Of a stretch of 52,013 bases of DNA, positions 19,138 through 30,289 are shown piece after piece; the first letter of the stretch is position 1; each line of letters begins with the position of its first letter. Under the pieces are notes generated by a model that saw only the letters and a list, made by a program, of their open reading frames with translations, did not search any database and was not told the DNA's origin. This DNA comes from an uncultured Gammaproteobacteria bacterium (lineage in GTDB: Bacteria > Pseudomonadota > Gammaproteobacteria > GCA-001735895): NCBI GenBank assembly GCA_947260025.1, contig CAMYON010000006.1, positions 1-52,013 on the forward strand, written 5' to 3'. A program made the position numbers and the translations under genes.

Positions 19138-20556
19138 CTAGTAACGATAAGTCTCGGGCTTGTAGGGACCGTTTACGTCAACATCGATGTAATCTGCCTG
19201 TTCCTGGGTAAGCTTTGTCAGCTTGGCGCCGATCTTTGCGAGATGCAGGCGTGCTACCTCTTCGTCCAGGTGTTTCGGCAAGACGTAGACCTCGTTCTGG
19301 TACTTGCCTGGATTACAGAAAATCTCCATCTGCGCCAGCACCTGGTTGGTGAACGAATTCGACATCACGAAGCTCGGGTGTCCGGTGGCGCAACCCAGGT
19401 TGACCAGTCGACCCTCGGCCAGCAGGATGATGCGCCTGCCGTCCGGGAAGATGATGTGATCGACCTGCGGCTTGATGTTTTCCCAGTCGTAACCCTTCAT
19501 TTCGGCGACCTGGATCTCGTTGTCGAAGTGGCCGATGTTGCAGACGATAGCCTGATCCTTCATCTGCTCCATGTGATCCTTGCGGATGACGTTGAAATTA
19601 CCGGTCGCGGTGACGAAGATGTCGGCCTGTGAGCAGGCTTCGTCCATCGTGACCACGCGGAAGCCTTCCATCGCCGCCTGCAGCGCGCAGATCGGATCGA
19701 TTTCGGTAATCCAGACGGTTGCACCCAGGCCCTTGAGCGACTGCGCGGAACCCTTGCCGACGTCGCCGTAGCCGAGTACTAACGCGATCTTGCCGGCGAT
19801 CATGACGTCGGTGGCACGCTTGATACCGTCGACCAGCGACTCGCGGCAACCGTAGAGGTTGTCGAACTTTGACTTGGTGACAGAATCGTTGACGTTGAAA
19901 GCGGGGAACGGCAGCTCGCCGCGCGCCTGCATTTGGTACAGGCGATGCACGCCGGTGGTGGTCTCTTCGGTAACGCCCTGGATATTCTGCTGGATAGTCG
20001 AATAAAAGTTGGGCGATTCGGCGAGGCGGGCACGGATTGCCGCGAATGCGATCTCTTCTTCCTCGGTACCCGGGTTATCGAGCACGGAAATGTCTTTCTC
20101 TGCCTTGGCGCCGAGATTGATCAGCATGGTGGCATCGCCACCGTCGTCGAGAATCATGTTCGGGGTGCCGCCGTCGTGCCACTCCATGATCTTGTGGGTG
20201 TACTGCCAGTAGTCTTCCAGCGACTCACCCTTGATCGCGAACACCGGCACGCCATCGGCGGCAATCGCGGCCGCGGCGTGATCCTGGGTAGAAAATATGT
20301 TGCAGGATGCCCAGCGCACTTCGGCGCCGAGCGCGACCAGGGTTTCGATCAAAACCGCGGTCTGGATGGTCATGTGCAGCGAGCCGGCGATGCGCGCGCC
20401 CTTGAGCGGTTGCTCGGCTCCATACTTGCTGCGCAGCGATACCAGGCCCGGCATTTCGGTTTCGGCGATCGCGATTTCTTTTCGACCCCAGTCAGAAAGC
20501 GAGAGGTCGGCAACCTTGTAGTCGTCTTTAATGATGTCTTGCGCGTTAGCACTCAT
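19138..20556 (-). CDS. ahcY: S-adenosylhomocysteine hydrolase
   Basis: AhcY splits S-adenosylhomocysteine into adenosine and homocysteine with a bound NAD. The 472-residue length is the usual long bacterial form. Visible features are [54 protein letters not shown], the NAD-binding [13 protein letters not shown] and the C-terminal KPETYRY, whose Lys and Tyr contact the cofactor. It has its own promoter and an upstream SAH riboswitch, with the ribosome site TTTGGAG 4 bases before the ATG. Expression should rise when SAH accumulates. Confidence 0.97.
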   Translation of the reverse strand: MSANAQDIIKDDYKVADLSLSDWGRKEIAIAETEMPGLVSLRSKYGAEQPLKGARIAGSLHMTIQTAVLIETLVALGAEVRWASCNIFSTQDHAAAAIAADGVPVFAIKGESLEDYWQYTHKIMEWHDGGTPNMILDDGGDATMLINLGAKAEKDISVLDNPGTEEEEIAFAAIRARLAESPNFYSTIQQNIQGVTEETTTGVHRLYQMQARGELPFPAFNVNDSVTKSKFDNLYGCRESLVDGIKRATDVMIAGKIALVLGYGDVGKGSAQSLKGLGATVWITEIDPICALQAAMEGFRVVTMDEACSQADIFVTATGNFNVIRKDHMEQMKDQAIVCNIGHFDNEIQVAEMKGYDWENIKPQVDHIIFPDGRRIILLAEGRLVNLGCATGHPSFVMSNSFTNQVLAQMEIFCNPGKYQNEVYVLPKHLDEEVARLHLAKIGAKLTKLTQEQADYIDVDVNGPYKPETYRY

Positions 20557-20577
20557 AAATAATCTCCAAACTATTTA

Positions 20578-20822
20578 TGAGCGCCGTTTAATCGATCCCG
20601 TATGCGAGCCTGGCAGATTGCTCACATACCTTACCAGCCTTCTGCTGCGGCCGGCGATACACTCACCATGCAGTGACGTACTCGCTGCGAACGACCTGAC
20701 GTAGTGTGACTACGCCGGCGCCGTTCTCCGCTGCGTGCGCCCCTTCATGGAGGCGTCTCGCCGCCCTCGCGACGAACGCTGGTAAGGTATGTGAGCAAGG
20801 CTGTCGCAACGCTCCTCGCACA
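20578..20822 (-). promoter_or_regulatory. S-adenosylhomocysteine (SAH) riboswitch, enlarged
   Basis: Read on the minus strand, the 5' half is GCGAGGAGCGTTGCGAC (20819-20803) and the 3' half is CCAGGCTCGC then AAACGGCGCTC, ending at 20579 just before the ribosome site of ahcY. These match the recalled conserved blocks of the SAH riboswitch. P1 forms as an 8-pair helix (TGTGCGAG with CTCGCATA, one G-U), and GAGCG pairs with CGCTC to give the pseudoknot. The two halves usually lie within about 50-90 bases; here the whole is 245 bases because the P2 arm contains a 181-base hairpin-bounded insert. SAH binding is expected to favour ahcY expression. Confidence 0.88.
20618..20798. repeat. Perfect 21-bp inverted repeat bounding an insert in the riboswitch
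   Basis: Arms 20618-20638 and 20778-20798 are perfect inverted copies, starting TTGCTCACATACC on the plus strand, with 139 bases between them. They sit exactly inside the P2 arm of the SAH riboswitch, so the RNA would extend P2 by a long stable stem with a large structured head. The inner part is GC-rich, has several shorter complementary stretches and no credible gene. It looks like a non-coding mobile element (MITE-like) or an evolved extension of the aptamer. Confidence 0.8.
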
Positions 20823-20824
20823 CA

Positions 20825-20845
20825 GGTTCCCTGTAGCAGGGAACC
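20825..20845 (-). other. Short perfect hairpin at the 5' end of the ahcY transcript
   Basis: GGTTCCCTG and CAGGGAACC form a 9-pair stem with a 3-base loop, just after the predicted transcription start and 3 bases before riboswitch helix P1. No T-run follows on the minus strand, so it is not a standard terminator for metK. A 5' stabilising hairpin or a structural part of the leader is more likely. Confidence 0.6.
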
Positions 20846-20849
20846 GAAT

Positions 20850-20877
20850 AGTGTAGCTATATACGCGCGGCTGTCAA
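20850..20877 (-). promoter_or_regulatory. ahcY promoter
   Basis: On the minus strand a perfect TTGACA (-35, 20877-20872) is followed after 16 bases by TACACT (-10, 20855-20850, 4 of 6 to consensus). It lies between the metK stop and the riboswitch, so ahcY-rsmE can be transcribed independently of metK with the riboswitch at the 5' end. Confidence 0.7.
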
Positions 20878-20901
20878 TTTGGATCAGCCGCTGTGTTCTG
20901 A

Positions 20902-22068
20902 CTAGAGCCCGGCGTCGGCCTTCAGCGCTTCGGCCTTGTCGACCTGCTCCCAGCTCAGATCGAGATCTTCGCGACCGAAGTGCCCGTAGGCGGCGGTCGG
21001 CTTGTAAATGGGCCTGAGCAGGTCGAGCATCGCGATCAGGCCTTTTGGCCGCAGGTCGAAATGATCACGAATCAGCTGGATGATACGATCGTCGGTGATG
21101 ACGCCGGTGCCGAAGGTGTCGACGCTGATCGAGGTCGGCTCGGCCACGCCGATCGCGTAGGAAACCTGCACCTCGCAGCGTTCGGCGATGCCCGCGGCGA
21201 CGACGTTTTTCGCCACGTAGCGAGCCGCGTAAGCGGCCGAACGATCGACCTTGGACGGATCCTTGCCGGAAAAGGCGCCGCCGCCATGACGCGCCATGCC
21301 GCCATAGGTGTCGACGATAATCTTGCGACCGGTCAAGCCGGCGTCACCGACGGGTCCGCCGACAACGAAGCGCCCGGTCGGATTGATGTGAATGTTCTCA
21401 TTCTTGCACTGTGACAACCACTCTTCAGGTAACACCGGCCTTAAAATCGTATCGATTACACCTTCGCGCAAGGTGCCCAGATCGACGGACTCCTTGTGCT
21501 GGGTAGACAGGACAACTGCCTCGATACCGACCGGCTTGTGATGTTCGTAACGCAGCGTCACCTGGCTCTTGGCATCGGGCTGCAACCAGTCGAGTTCGCC
21601 CGATTTGAACACCTCGCGCTGGCGGCGCACCAGGCGATGAGCGTAAGTAATCGGTGCCGGCATCAGCACGTCGGTTTCATTGCAGGCGTAGCCGAACATC
21701 AGGCCCTGGTCGCCGGCGCCCTGTTCCTTGTCGTCGCCCTCGTCGACGCCCATCGCGATATCGCCGGACTGTTTCCCGAGACCGGTCAGCACCGCGCAGG
21801 TTTTGCCGTCGAAGCCGCACTCCGGGTTGTCGTAGCCGATCTCGCACACGGTATCGCGCACCAGCGCTTCCATGTCGACTTCGGCATTGGTTGTGATTTC
21901 ACCGGCCAGCAGCACCATGCCGGTCTTGACCAGCGTTTCGCAGGCGACCCTGGAACGCGGGTCCTGTTCCAGCAGGGCATCGAGCACTGCGTCGGAAATC
22001 TGGTCCGCCATCTTGTCTGGGTGGCCGCCCGATACCGATTCGGATGTAAAAATATATGAACCCGACAT
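20902..22068 (-). CDS. metK: S-adenosylmethionine synthetase
   Basis: MetK makes SAM from methionine and ATP. The 388-residue product is of standard length and shows [20 protein letters not shown] at the N-terminus, [12 protein letters not shown], the phosphate-binding [19 protein letters not shown] and GHFGRE near the C-terminus. It lies upstream of ahcY on the same strand, separated by 345 bases that hold the ahcY promoter and riboswitch. It is divergent from tkt. Confidence 0.97.
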   Translation of the reverse strand: MSGSYIFTSESVSGGHPDKMADQISDAVLDALLEQDPRSRVACETLVKTGMVLLAGEITTNAEVDMEALVRDTVCEIGYDNPECGFDGKTCAVLTGLGKQSGDIAMGVDEGDDKEQGAGDQGLMFGYACNETDVLMPAPITYAHRLVRRQREVFKSGELDWLQPDAKSQVTLRYEHHKPVGIEAVVLSTQHKESVDLGTLREGVIDTILRPVLPEEWLSQCKNENIHINPTGRFVVGGPVGDAGLTGRKIIVDTYGGMARHGGGAFSGKDPSKVDRSAAYAARYVAKNVVAAGIAERCEVQVSYAIGVAEPTSISVDTFGTGVITDDRIIQLIRDHFDLRPKGLIAMLDLLRPIYKPTAAYGHFGREDLDLSWEQVDKAEALKADAGL

Positions 22069-22100
22069 AGTTAACTCCGCCCCTGCGTTGAAAAAAGCGA

Positions 22101-22106
22101 ATTATA
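22101..22106 (-). promoter_or_regulatory. Predicted metK -10 element
   Basis: The 277-base divergent gap metK/tkt contains, on the minus strand, TATAAT at 22106-22101, 33 bases before the metK ATG, with only a weak -35 (CTGTTA, 17-base spacing). A second TATAAT lies at 22140-22135 without a -35. On the plus side the tkt ATG is preceded by CGGGGGCG as ribosome site; no clear promoter for tkt was seen. Confidence 0.45.
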
Positions 22107-22345
22107 TGTAAGACAAATCAAAATAACAGCATTGATTATACGGGTCATATAACAGCTGGATACCGGTAAAAGATATTATGAGTTGCTGTCGATTTGCATT
22201 TACGAGAGAATAGCGCGCCTTGTCGAGAACGCGCGTAGTGGTGAAAGTGAATTACCGCCCAGACCGGTAATCGGACATGTGTAGCCATGAATACTCAATA
22301 TTAATCAATAGCTTATGTTAAAACTTCGGTTTCGGGGGCGATCTA

Positions 22346-24346
22346 ATGTCATCTCGTAAAACGCTTGCCAATGCGATTCGGGCATTGAGCATGGATGCCG
22401 TGCAAAAGGCCAATTCCGGACATCCGGGTGCCCCCATGGGCATGGCCGATATCGCTGAAGTCCTCTACAACGACTTCATGCGGCACAACCCGGCTAACCC
22501 GGAATGGAGCGATCGCGATCGTTTCGTGATGTCCAACGGGCATGGCTCGATGCTGCCCTATTCGGTCCTGCACCTGAGCGGATACGACGTCACCATCGAG
22601 GATTTGAAAAATTTTCGGCAGCTGCACTCGAAGACGCCAGGCCATCCCGAGCACGGTTACGCGCCGGGTATCGAGACCACCACCGGACCATTGGGGCAGG
22701 GTATCTGTAACGCCGTCGGCATGGCGATCGCAGAGCGCGCGCTGGCTGCCGAATTCAATCGCGACGATTTCGATATCGTCGACCACTTTGTTTATGTGTT
22801 CATGGGTGACGGCTGCATGATGGAAGGGATTTCACACGAAGCCTGTTCACTCGCGGGAACCCTCGGGCTGGGTAAGCTGATTGCATTCTGGGACGATAAC
22901 GGCATCTCGATTGACGGCAAGGTCGAAGGCTGGTTCCTCGATGATACGCCGAAGCGCTTCGAGGCTTACGGCTGGCACGTGGTCGAGGTCGATGGGCATG
23001 ATCCGGACGAAATCAAGATTGCGATCGAGGCAGCGCGGGCGATTACCGCGAAACCGTCGCTGATTTGCTGTAAAACCATCATCGGCTACGGAGCGCCCAA
23101 CAAGGCGGGCGGGCATGCCTGCCACGGCGCGCCGCTGGGCGAAGAGGAGGTGGCGCTGGCGCGGGTCGAGCTAAACTGGAAGCATGAGCCGTTCGTGGTA
23201 CCCGACGAGGTTTACCAGGGCTGGGATCATCGCGAAAAGGGGCAGGCCCAGGAAAAGGCCTGGAACCAGAAATTCACCGATTACAAGGCCGAGCATCCGG
23301 AGCTGGCCGCCGAATTCGAACGCCGCATCAATAGCGAGTTACCCGAGCACTGGGAAGAGGAGGCGCGGGCGTTTATAGCAGAGGTCGATGAAGCCGCGGA
23401 AACAAAGGCCACGCGCCAGGCTTCGCTGGCAGCGATCGAGGCCTATTCGCCTTTATTGCCGGAACTGTTCGGCGGTTCCGCCGACCTGGGCGGTTCCAAC
23501 GGCACCGAGTGGTCGGGGTTCCAGCCGATGCGCGCCGAATCGCCCGATGCCAACTACATCAACTACGGGGTACGCGAGTTCGGCATGTCCGCAACGCTCA
23601 ACGGTATCGTGCTGCACGGCGGATTCATCCCTTTCGGCGCTACTTTCCTGGTATTTTCCGATTACGCACGCAACGCTTTGCGCATGGCGGCGCTGATGAA
23701 AATTCAGAGCATCTTCGTCTATACCCATGATTCTATCGGGCTCGGCGAAGATGGTCCGACTCACCAGGCGGTAGAGCAGGTTCCAAGTTTGCGCCTGATT
23801 CCGAACATGCAGCTATGGCGTCCCTGCGATACCGTCGAAACCGCGGTGTGCTGGAAAGCTGCCATCGAGTATCGCGATGGCCCCAGCTGCCTGGTATTTT
23901 CGCGCCAGGGCCTGAAGCATCAGCAGCGCAGCCCGGAGCAGATCAAGGCCATTGCGCGCGGCGGCTATATCCTGCGCGATTGCGAGGGCGTCCCTGATGC
24001 GATTATTATCGCGACCGGTTCGGAAGTCGAACTGGCGATCGCGGCCTTCGAGTCGGAAGCGCTCGAGAATCAGAAGATACGCGTGGTATCGATGCCCAGC
24101 ACCTCGGTGTTCGACCGGCAGTCCAAGGAATACCGCGACGAAGTGCTGCCGCCGGGCGTCAGTGCACGTATCGCGGTCGAGGCCGCGGTGACTGCTGGCT
24201 GGTACAAGTACGTGGGCCAGGACGGCATTGTCATCGGCATCGATACCTTCGGCGAGTCGGCTCCGGCCAAAGAATTATTTTCATATTTCGGTTTCACCGT
24301 CGGCAAGGTGGTGGAAGCGCTCAACAGTCTTTTAGGATTAGATTAA
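22346..24346 (+). CDS. tkt: Transketolase
   Basis: Transketolase moves two-carbon units between sugar phosphates using thiamine diphosphate, linking glycolysis and the pentose phosphate pathway. The 666-residue length is standard. Motifs include [37 protein letters not shown], the ThDP-binding [29 protein letters not shown] and [20 protein letters not shown]. It begins the plus-strand carbon cluster, with gap 24 bases downstream. Because a full glycolytic set follows, a metabolic operon is likely. Confidence 0.97.
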   Translation: MSSRKTLANAIRALSMDAVQKANSGHPGAPMGMADIAEVLYNDFMRHNPANPEWSDRDRFVMSNGHGSMLPYSVLHLSGYDVTIEDLKNFRQLHSKTPGHPEHGYAPGIETTTGPLGQGICNAVGMAIAERALAAEFNRDDFDIVDHFVYVFMGDGCMMEGISHEACSLAGTLGLGKLIAFWDDNGISIDGKVEGWFLDDTPKRFEAYGWHVVEVDGHDPDEIKIAIEAARAITAKPSLICCKTIIGYGAPNKAGGHACHGAPLGEEEVALARVELNWKHEPFVVPDEVYQGWDHREKGQAQEKAWNQKFTDYKAEHPELAAEFERRINSELPEHWEEEARAFIAEVDEAAETKATRQASLAAIEAYSPLLPELFGGSADLGGSNGTEWSGFQPMRAESPDANYINYGVREFGMSATLNGIVLHGGFIPFGATFLVFSDYARNALRMAALMKIQSIFVYTHDSIGLGEDGPTHQAVEQVPSLRLIPNMQLWRPCDTVETAVCWKAAIEYRDGPSCLVFSRQGLKHQQRSPEQIKAIARGGYILRDCEGVPDAIIIATGSEVELAIAAFESEALENQKIRVVSMPSTSVFDRQSKEYRDEVLPPGVSARIAVEAAVTAGWYKYVGQDGIVIGIDTFGESAPAKELFSYFGFTVGKVVEALNSLLGLD

Positions 24347-24352
24347 CTTTAA

Positions 24353-25366
<1,014 letters not shown>

Positions 25367-25378
25367 CAGGACCCGGCC

Positions 25379-26578
25379 ATGCCAGTACTCGAAATGACCG
25401 GCCTGGATCTGGCCGGCAAACGCGTATTGATTCGCCAGGACCTGAACGTCCCGGTTAAAGATGGAGTCATCAGCAGCGATCAACGTATCAAGGCCTCGCT
25501 GCCTGCGATAAGACACTGCATCGACGCCGGCGCGCGGCTGATGATCATGTCGCACCTGGGGCGGCCCGAAGAGGGCAATCCGGAAGCGCAGTTCTCGCTA
25601 CAGCCGGTGGCCGATTATCTCGGCAAGGCGCTGGGCAAGCCGGTGCCGCTGGTCAGTAATTACCTGGAGCAGGCACCAGAGATGTCCGATGGCGACGTCG
25701 TGCTACTTGAAAACGTGCGTTTCAATGCCGGTGAGAAGTCCAACGACGAATCCCTGTCGCGACAGTATGCCGCGCTCTGCGATATCTACGTTATGGACGC
25801 CTTCGGTACCGCGCACCGGGCCCAGGCCTCGACCCATGGCGCCGGCCGGTTTGCCCCGATTGCCTGTGCCGGGCCGTTGCTGGCAACCGAACTCGACGCG
25901 CTCGGCAAGGCGTTGAATAACCCGGCCAGCCCGGTCGTCGCCATCGTCGGCGGCTCCAAGGTGTCGACCAAGCTGACCGTGCTCGACGCGTTGTCCGGCA
26001 TCGTCGACCAGCTGATCCCGGGTGGCGGGATCGCCAACACCTTCATCGCGGCGGCCGGGTATAACGTCGGCAAGTCGCTGGTCGAAGCGGATTTGATTCC
26101 CGAGGCCAAACGACTGGTGGAACAGGCCCGGGAGCGGGGCGGCGATATCCCGATTCCGACCGATGTCGTTTGCGGCAAGGAGTTTTCCGAATCCGCCGCG
26201 GCCCAGGTGAAACCGGTGTCCGAAGTCGAGGACGACGATATGATCCTCGATATCGGCCCCGAGACGGCGGCTCATTTTGCAACAATTCTGCAACAGGCCG
26301 CGACTATCGTGTGGAATGGCCCGGTGGGCGTGTTTGAATTCGACCAGTTCGGAGAGGGTACCAGAACGCTATCGCAGGCCATCGCTTCGTCGCCGGCATT
26401 CTCGATCGCTGGCGGCGGTGATACACTGGCCGCCGTCGACAAGTACGGCATCGCGCAACAGGTTTCGTATATCTCCACCGGTGGTGGCGCTTTTCTCGAG
26501 TTCCTGGAAGGTAAACAATTGCCGGCGGTAGCAATGCTGGAACAAAGGTACTCAGACTATGAGAGCAGTTCTACGTAG
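25379..26578 (+). CDS. pgk: Phosphoglycerate kinase
   Basis: Transfers phosphate from 1,3-bisphosphoglycerate to ADP. The 399-residue product has [75 protein letters not shown] and the ATP-site end [16 protein letters not shown]. It follows gap by 12 bases, and its last 20 bases overlap the start of pyk in another frame, which implies translational coupling. Confidence 0.97.
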   Translation: MPVLEMTGLDLAGKRVLIRQDLNVPVKDGVISSDQRIKASLPAIRHCIDAGARLMIMSHLGRPEEGNPEAQFSLQPVADYLGKALGKPVPLVSNYLEQAPEMSDGDVVLLENVRFNAGEKSNDESLSRQYAALCDIYVMDAFGTAHRAQASTHGAGRFAPIACAGPLLATELDALGKALNNPASPVVAIVGGSKVSTKLTVLDALSGIVDQLIPGGGIANTFIAAAGYNVGKSLVEADLIPEAKRLVEQARERGGDIPIPTDVVCGKEFSESAAAQVKPVSEVEDDDMILDIGPETAAHFATILQQAATIVWNGPVGVFEFDQFGEGTRTLSQAIASSPAFSIAGGGDTLAAVDKYGIAQQVSYISTGGGAFLEFLEGKQLPAVAMLEQRYSDYESSST

Positions 26579-28013
26579 AACGAAAATCGTCGCGACCCTC
26601 GGGCCCGCGACCGAATCCGATGCTGCAATCGACAGCCTGATCAAGGCCGGGGTCGACGTGGTGCGCCTCAACTTTTCCCACGGCACCCCCGACGAACACA
26701 GGGCACGGGCCGAGAAAATTCGACGCATCGGTCTCGATAACAACCGCCACCTGGCAATACTGGCCGACCTGCAGGGGCCCAAAATTCGCCTGAAAAAATT
26801 CAAAGCCGGCAGCATCGATCTGGCCGTCGGCGACAGCTTTTGCCTCAATATCGAATGCCCGGACGGCGAGGGCGACAGCGATCAGGTCGGGGTCACTTAC
26901 GGGAAACTGGCGCAGGATGTCGGAAGCGAAGATATTCTGATGCTCGATGACGGCCGTGTCGTGCTGCAGGTCGATAAGGTCGAGGGACCGCGTATCGACT
27001 GCACCGTGCGGGTGGGCGGCGAGCTTTCGGATAACAAGGGCATAAACCTCAAGGGTGGCGGTTTGACCGCGGAGGTACTCACCGACAAGGACCGGGCTGA
27101 CGTGAAAACGGCGGCGCTGATCGATGCGGACTATCTCGCGGTATCGTTTCCGAGGAACGCCGCCGATATGAACCAGGCGCGCCGGTTGCTCGACGCCGAA
27201 GGCTGTTCGGCCGGGTTGGTGGCCAAGATAGAACGGGCCGAGGCGCTCGATAATCTCGAGGAAATCATCGCGGCGTCGGACGCGATCATGATCGCGCGCG
27301 GCGACCTGGGCGTCGAGATTGGCGACGCCAAGTTGCCCGCGGTGCAAAAACAGATTATCAGTAAGGCGCGCAGTATGAATTGTGTCGTCATTACCGCGAC
27401 CCAAATGATGGAATCGATGCGCGACAGCCCGATCCCGACTCGCGCCGAGGTTTTCGATGTTGCCAACGCGGTTCTCGACGGCACCGATGCCGTCATGCTG
27501 TCGGCCGAAACAGCGACCGGCACCTACCCGAGCGAGACCGTCAGATCGATGTCGGACATCTGCCTCAACGCCGAACAGCACAGCCGCGCGATAAAATCCA
27601 GGCATCGGCTCGATGACACCTTCGAGCGCGTCGATGAAGCCATCGCGATGGCCACCATGTATACCGCCAACCACCTGAACGTGCGCGCGATTGCGTCGCT
27701 GACCGAGTCCGGTTCGACGGCGCTGTGGATGTCGCGTATCAGTTCCGGCATTCCTATTTTTGCGTTGTCACGCCATCAGTCGACCAACCGTAAGGTTAAC
27801 CTCTACCGCGGTGTGTTTCCGGTCGACTTTCCGACGATTCATACCAATCATGCCGAGGCCAACCAGGAAGCGGTCGAACTGATGAAGAAACAGGGCTCGA
27901 TCGCCGACGGCGACCTGGTCATCATCACCAAGGGCGACCTGATGGGTACCGGCGGTGGCACCAACGCGATGAAAATCGTCGAAGTCGGCAATATGCCCGA
28001 CTTCATCGCCTAG
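26559..28013 (+). CDS. pyk: Pyruvate kinase
   Basis: Converts phosphoenolpyruvate and ADP to pyruvate and ATP. The 484-residue product is PykA-like: [39 protein letters not shown], the metal-site [13 protein letters not shown] and [20 protein letters not shown] followed by [20 protein letters not shown]. The C-terminal domain is complete. The ATG at 26559 lies 20 bases inside pgk; starting later would remove the conserved N-terminal [11 protein letters not shown]. It ends the carbon cluster, converging with rarD after 26 bases. Confidence 0.96.
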   Translation: MRAVLRRTKIVATLGPATESDAAIDSLIKAGVDVVRLNFSHGTPDEHRARAEKIRRIGLDNNRHLAILADLQGPKIRLKKFKAGSIDLAVGDSFCLNIECPDGEGDSDQVGVTYGKLAQDVGSEDILMLDDGRVVLQVDKVEGPRIDCTVRVGGELSDNKGINLKGGGLTAEVLTDKDRADVKTAALIDADYLAVSFPRNAADMNQARRLLDAEGCSAGLVAKIERAEALDNLEEIIAASDAIMIARGDLGVEIGDAKLPAVQKQIISKARSMNCVVITATQMMESMRDSPIPTRAEVFDVANAVLDGTDAVMLSAETATGTYPSETVRSMSDICLNAEQHSRAIKSRHRLDDTFERVDEAIAMATMYTANHLNVRAIASLTESGSTALWMSRISSGIPIFALSRHQSTNRKVNLYRGVFPVDFPTIHTNHAEANQEAVELMKKQGSIADGDLVIITKGDLMGTGGGTNAMKIVEVGNMPDFIA

Positions 28014-28039
28014 TCCCCCTTTAGCAGGGCTCAGCCTGG

Positions 28040-28927
28040 CTAGGTCACCTCGGCGGGGTCGGCTTTACGCGTCGATAGCAGGCTGTAGCTGAAAATCGCG
28101 AGCCCGATCCAGATTCCGATAAATCCGAGCAGCTTGTCGAGGTTAAAGGCTTCTCCGAGCAGCACCACCCCGCAGAAGAACTGTAGCGACGGGGTGACGT
28201 AAAACAGGATTCCCACGGTCGTCATCGGCAGCATGCGGGTGCCGGCGGTGAAAAACGCGAGCGGCAGCACCGTTACCGGCCCCGCAAGAATCAATAACAT
28301 GTCTGTCGCCTGGGCCTGGTTCAGGAACATCGCGTCCCCCCGATGATGCAGCCACAGGATCAGCGCCAGCGTGAACGGGAGTAGTAGCAGTATTTCGACG
28401 AACAGCCCCGGCACCGCGTTGGTAGCCATTTGTTTGCGCAGCAAGCCGTAGAACGCGAAGCTGAATCCAACCGCGAGTACCACCCAGGGCAGAACCGACG
28501 TGCTGAGGAAATAGTAGGCAACGCCGGCAGCGGCGCACAGGATCGCGATAACGTTGGCGCGGCCGAGTTTTTCCTTGAAAACGATGACGCCCGCCAGCAC
28601 GTTCAGCAGCGGCGTCAGGAAGTATCCCATGCTGGCCTCGAGTACTCGATGATTGGCGACCGCCCAGATGTAAATGCCCCAGTTCAGGCTGACCACCAGG
28701 CCCGATAGCGCCAGCCATTTCAATTCGCGCCAGGATGTCAGCGCGGCTGCGACCTGCGACCTCCTGCGCTCGCTGAGCAGTACCAGCAGCAATAGTACCG
28801 GCGCCGACCACAGCATGCGGTGCAGCAAAACCTCGAGTGCCGGCACGTGGGTTAATAACGCCCAGTAGAGTGGAAACAGTCCCCAGCCGATGTAACCGGC
28901 GAGGATTACCGCGTAGCCCCTGTTCAT
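28040..28927 (-). CDS. rarD: EamA-family permease RarD
   Basis: A 295-residue, ten-segment drug/metabolite superfamily membrane protein. The RarD signature is clear: GYIGWGLFPLYWALLTHVPA, EVLLHRMLWSAPVLL, SGLVVSLNWGIYIWAVANHRVLEASMGYFLTPL and LGEAFNLDKLLGFIGIWIGL. RarD was named for chloramphenicol sensitivity in Pseudomonas; its natural substrate is not settled. It is 6 bases downstream of the small membrane protein gene, so likely co-transcribed with that gene and bioD. Confidence 0.9.
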   Translation of the reverse strand: MNRGYAVILAGYIGWGLFPLYWALLTHVPALEVLLHRMLWSAPVLLLLVLLSERRRSQVAAALTSWRELKWLALSGLVVSLNWGIYIWAVANHRVLEASMGYFLTPLLNVLAGVIVFKEKLGRANVIAILCAAAGVAYYFLSTSVLPWVVLAVGFSFAFYGLLRKQMATNAVPGLFVEILLLLPFTLALILWLHHRGDAMFLNQAQATDMLLILAGPVTVLPLAFFTAGTRMLPMTTVGILFYVTPSLQFFCGVVLLGEAFNLDKLLGFIGIWIGLAIFSYSLLSTRKADPAEVT

Positions 28928-28933
28928 CAGCCG

Positions 28934-29485
28934 TCAGTGTCGCCGCAGGTCCCGTGCCAGTACCAGGATCAGGCCGATTACCTGCAGAAAGATCGCGATA
29001 CTGAACAGGCGTGAATTATCGCCTTCGAGCGGCATTTTCCGTTCCTGTAGTTCGAGGGTTTCGAAATAAGTGTTGTTGATGGATTCGATTATCGATTGCT
29101 GCGCCGTGTCGCTCAAATCCAGCAACAGTTTCAGATCGACGTCCGCCGGCTGTTGCACGCGCGCTGCAAACTCTTTCAGATCGTAGGTATTTTGTACTTC
29201 CGCCAGGTATTTCCGGTAATAAGACTCGGTAACCTCGGTCGCAGCGGGCTTATCCGCCAGCAGCAGGATGAAAAATTCCTTTTTACGTTCGACCTCGATC
29301 CTGGACTGCCACAGGCTGTCGATCAGAACCTGTTTCTGCTGAATCTCGCGGTCGATAATGTTGATCTGGTCGTTGTTGAGGCCGATGAAGTAATGGGTGA
29401 TCAACGCAGACAGAATATTAAAAACGACGCCGGTCAGTACAAAAACCCAGGGAGCCAACCAGCGGTCAAGGCTGGATCTAGCCAT
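28934..29485 (-). CDS. Small two-span membrane protein, function unknown
   Basis: A 183-residue protein with one membrane segment near the N-terminus (about residues 10-32, LAPWVFVLTGVVFNILSALITHYF) and one at the C-terminus (about 160-178, LFSIAIFLQVIGLILVLA). The charged helical region between them (QINIIDREIQQKQVLIDSLWQ) probably faces the periplasm. It has the architecture of a small sensor or scaffold but no recognised catalytic motif. Its ATG overlaps the bioD stop by 8 bases, so it is translated together with bioD. I do not recognise the family. Confidence 0.75.
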   Translation of the reverse strand: MARSSLDRWLAPWVFVLTGVVFNILSALITHYFIGLNNDQINIIDREIQQKQVLIDSLWQSRIEVERKKEFFILLLADKPAATEVTESYYRKYLAEVQNTYDLKEFAARVQQPADVDLKLLLDLSDTAQQSIIESINNTYFETLELQERKMPLEGDNSRLFSIAIFLQVIGLILVLARDLRRH

Positions 29486-30146
29486 CTGCTGTCTCGAATA
29501 ATGGCGGCAATGTCGCGCCGTGTTTGCAGCGGAACACCGGCAGGTCGCAAAGGGGGCGCAGGTCGGTCGCGTTATCCATGTCGGGGTCGGTCATCGGGCT
29601 AACCTGATTCAGGATAATCGCCGCCACGCGCAGATGGCGGCTCGTTACCGCCTGCGACGTCATCAAGGCCTGGTTTACCGCGCCGATTCGATCGTGGACC
29701 ACGATGATTACCGGCAGCTGCAATGCGCCCGCCAGGTCCGCGTTCAGACCGTTCTCCGCAAGCGGCGAGTAAAAGCCACCGGCACCTTCGACGATCAGGC
29801 AGCGCTCGTCATGGTCGCGCGCGCAGGCGTCGATCAGGTTTTCTATTAGTAGCGTTTTCTCTTCCAGGCGTGCCGCACGATGCGGCGCCAGCGCCGCGCG
29901 GAAGCGGTAAGGGGTGATGCGCTCGATCGGCTCCCGGTCGCCGTTGGCGCGCTGTAGTGCGGCCGCGTCGTTTGTCAGCAATTCGCCTCCGGGTCCTGAA
30001 CGGCAGCCAGATTCGGCGGGTTTGCGGGTCTCGACCTCGAGGCCGTCGGCGGATAGCTGTTTCACGATCTGGCAGGCGATGTAGGTCTTGCCGACATCGG
30101 TATCGGATCCGGTAATAAAATATCCACTGGTTTCGAGTTTTATCAT
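29478..30146 (-). CDS. bioD: Dethiobiotin synthetase
   Basis: BioD closes the ureido ring of biotin, using ATP and CO2. The 222-residue product has the P-loop GSDTDVGKTYIACQ, KPAESGC, the EGAGGFYSPL segment and VVHDRIGAVNQALMTSQ. The frame extends upstream to 30230, but the ATG at 30146 places the P-loop about 12 residues from the start, as in the family. No other bio gene is in the window, so bioD is separated from the rest of its pathway. It is divergent from rapA. Confidence 0.93.
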   Translation of the reverse strand: MIKLETSGYFITGSDTDVGKTYIACQIVKQLSADGLEVETRKPAESGCRSGPGGELLTNDAAALQRANGDREPIERITPYRFRAALAPHRAARLEEKTLLIENLIDACARDHDERCLIVEGAGGFYSPLAENGLNADLAGALQLPVIIVVHDRIGAVNQALMTSQAVTSRHLRVAAIILNQVSPMTDPDMDNATDLRPLCDLPVFRCKHGATLPPLFETADG

Positions 30147-30254
30147 GCGAGCATTCTGTGCAAGATACCGGGCAACTGCAAGCCTGGACTCGGGAACCTC
30201 GTCGTATTGAAATCGCGGACGATTCGCCATGCTGGGAAAGCCGGGCCCGCCTGT

Positions 30255-30260
30255 TATAAT
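30255..30260 (+). promoter_or_regulatory. rapA -10 element
   Basis: TATAAT stands 30 bases before the rapA ATG, in the context GTTATAATCGCGCC. The -35 at 17 bases is poor (CTGGGA). The same TTATAATCGC context appears before purE at 44115, which suggests a shared promoter form in this genome. Confidence 0.5.
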
Positions 30261-30289
30261 CGCGCCGGGAATTCTGGACCGTTGTTGAT

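Noticed and set aside
20706..21017. 103-codon plus-strand frame in the metK-ahcY gap
   Set aside because: It crosses the riboswitch, the ahcY promoter and the end of metK; Arg-rich product without features.
26571..27674. 367-codon minus-strand frame opposite pyk
   Set aside because: Antisense shadow of a clear pyruvate kinase in GC-rich DNA.
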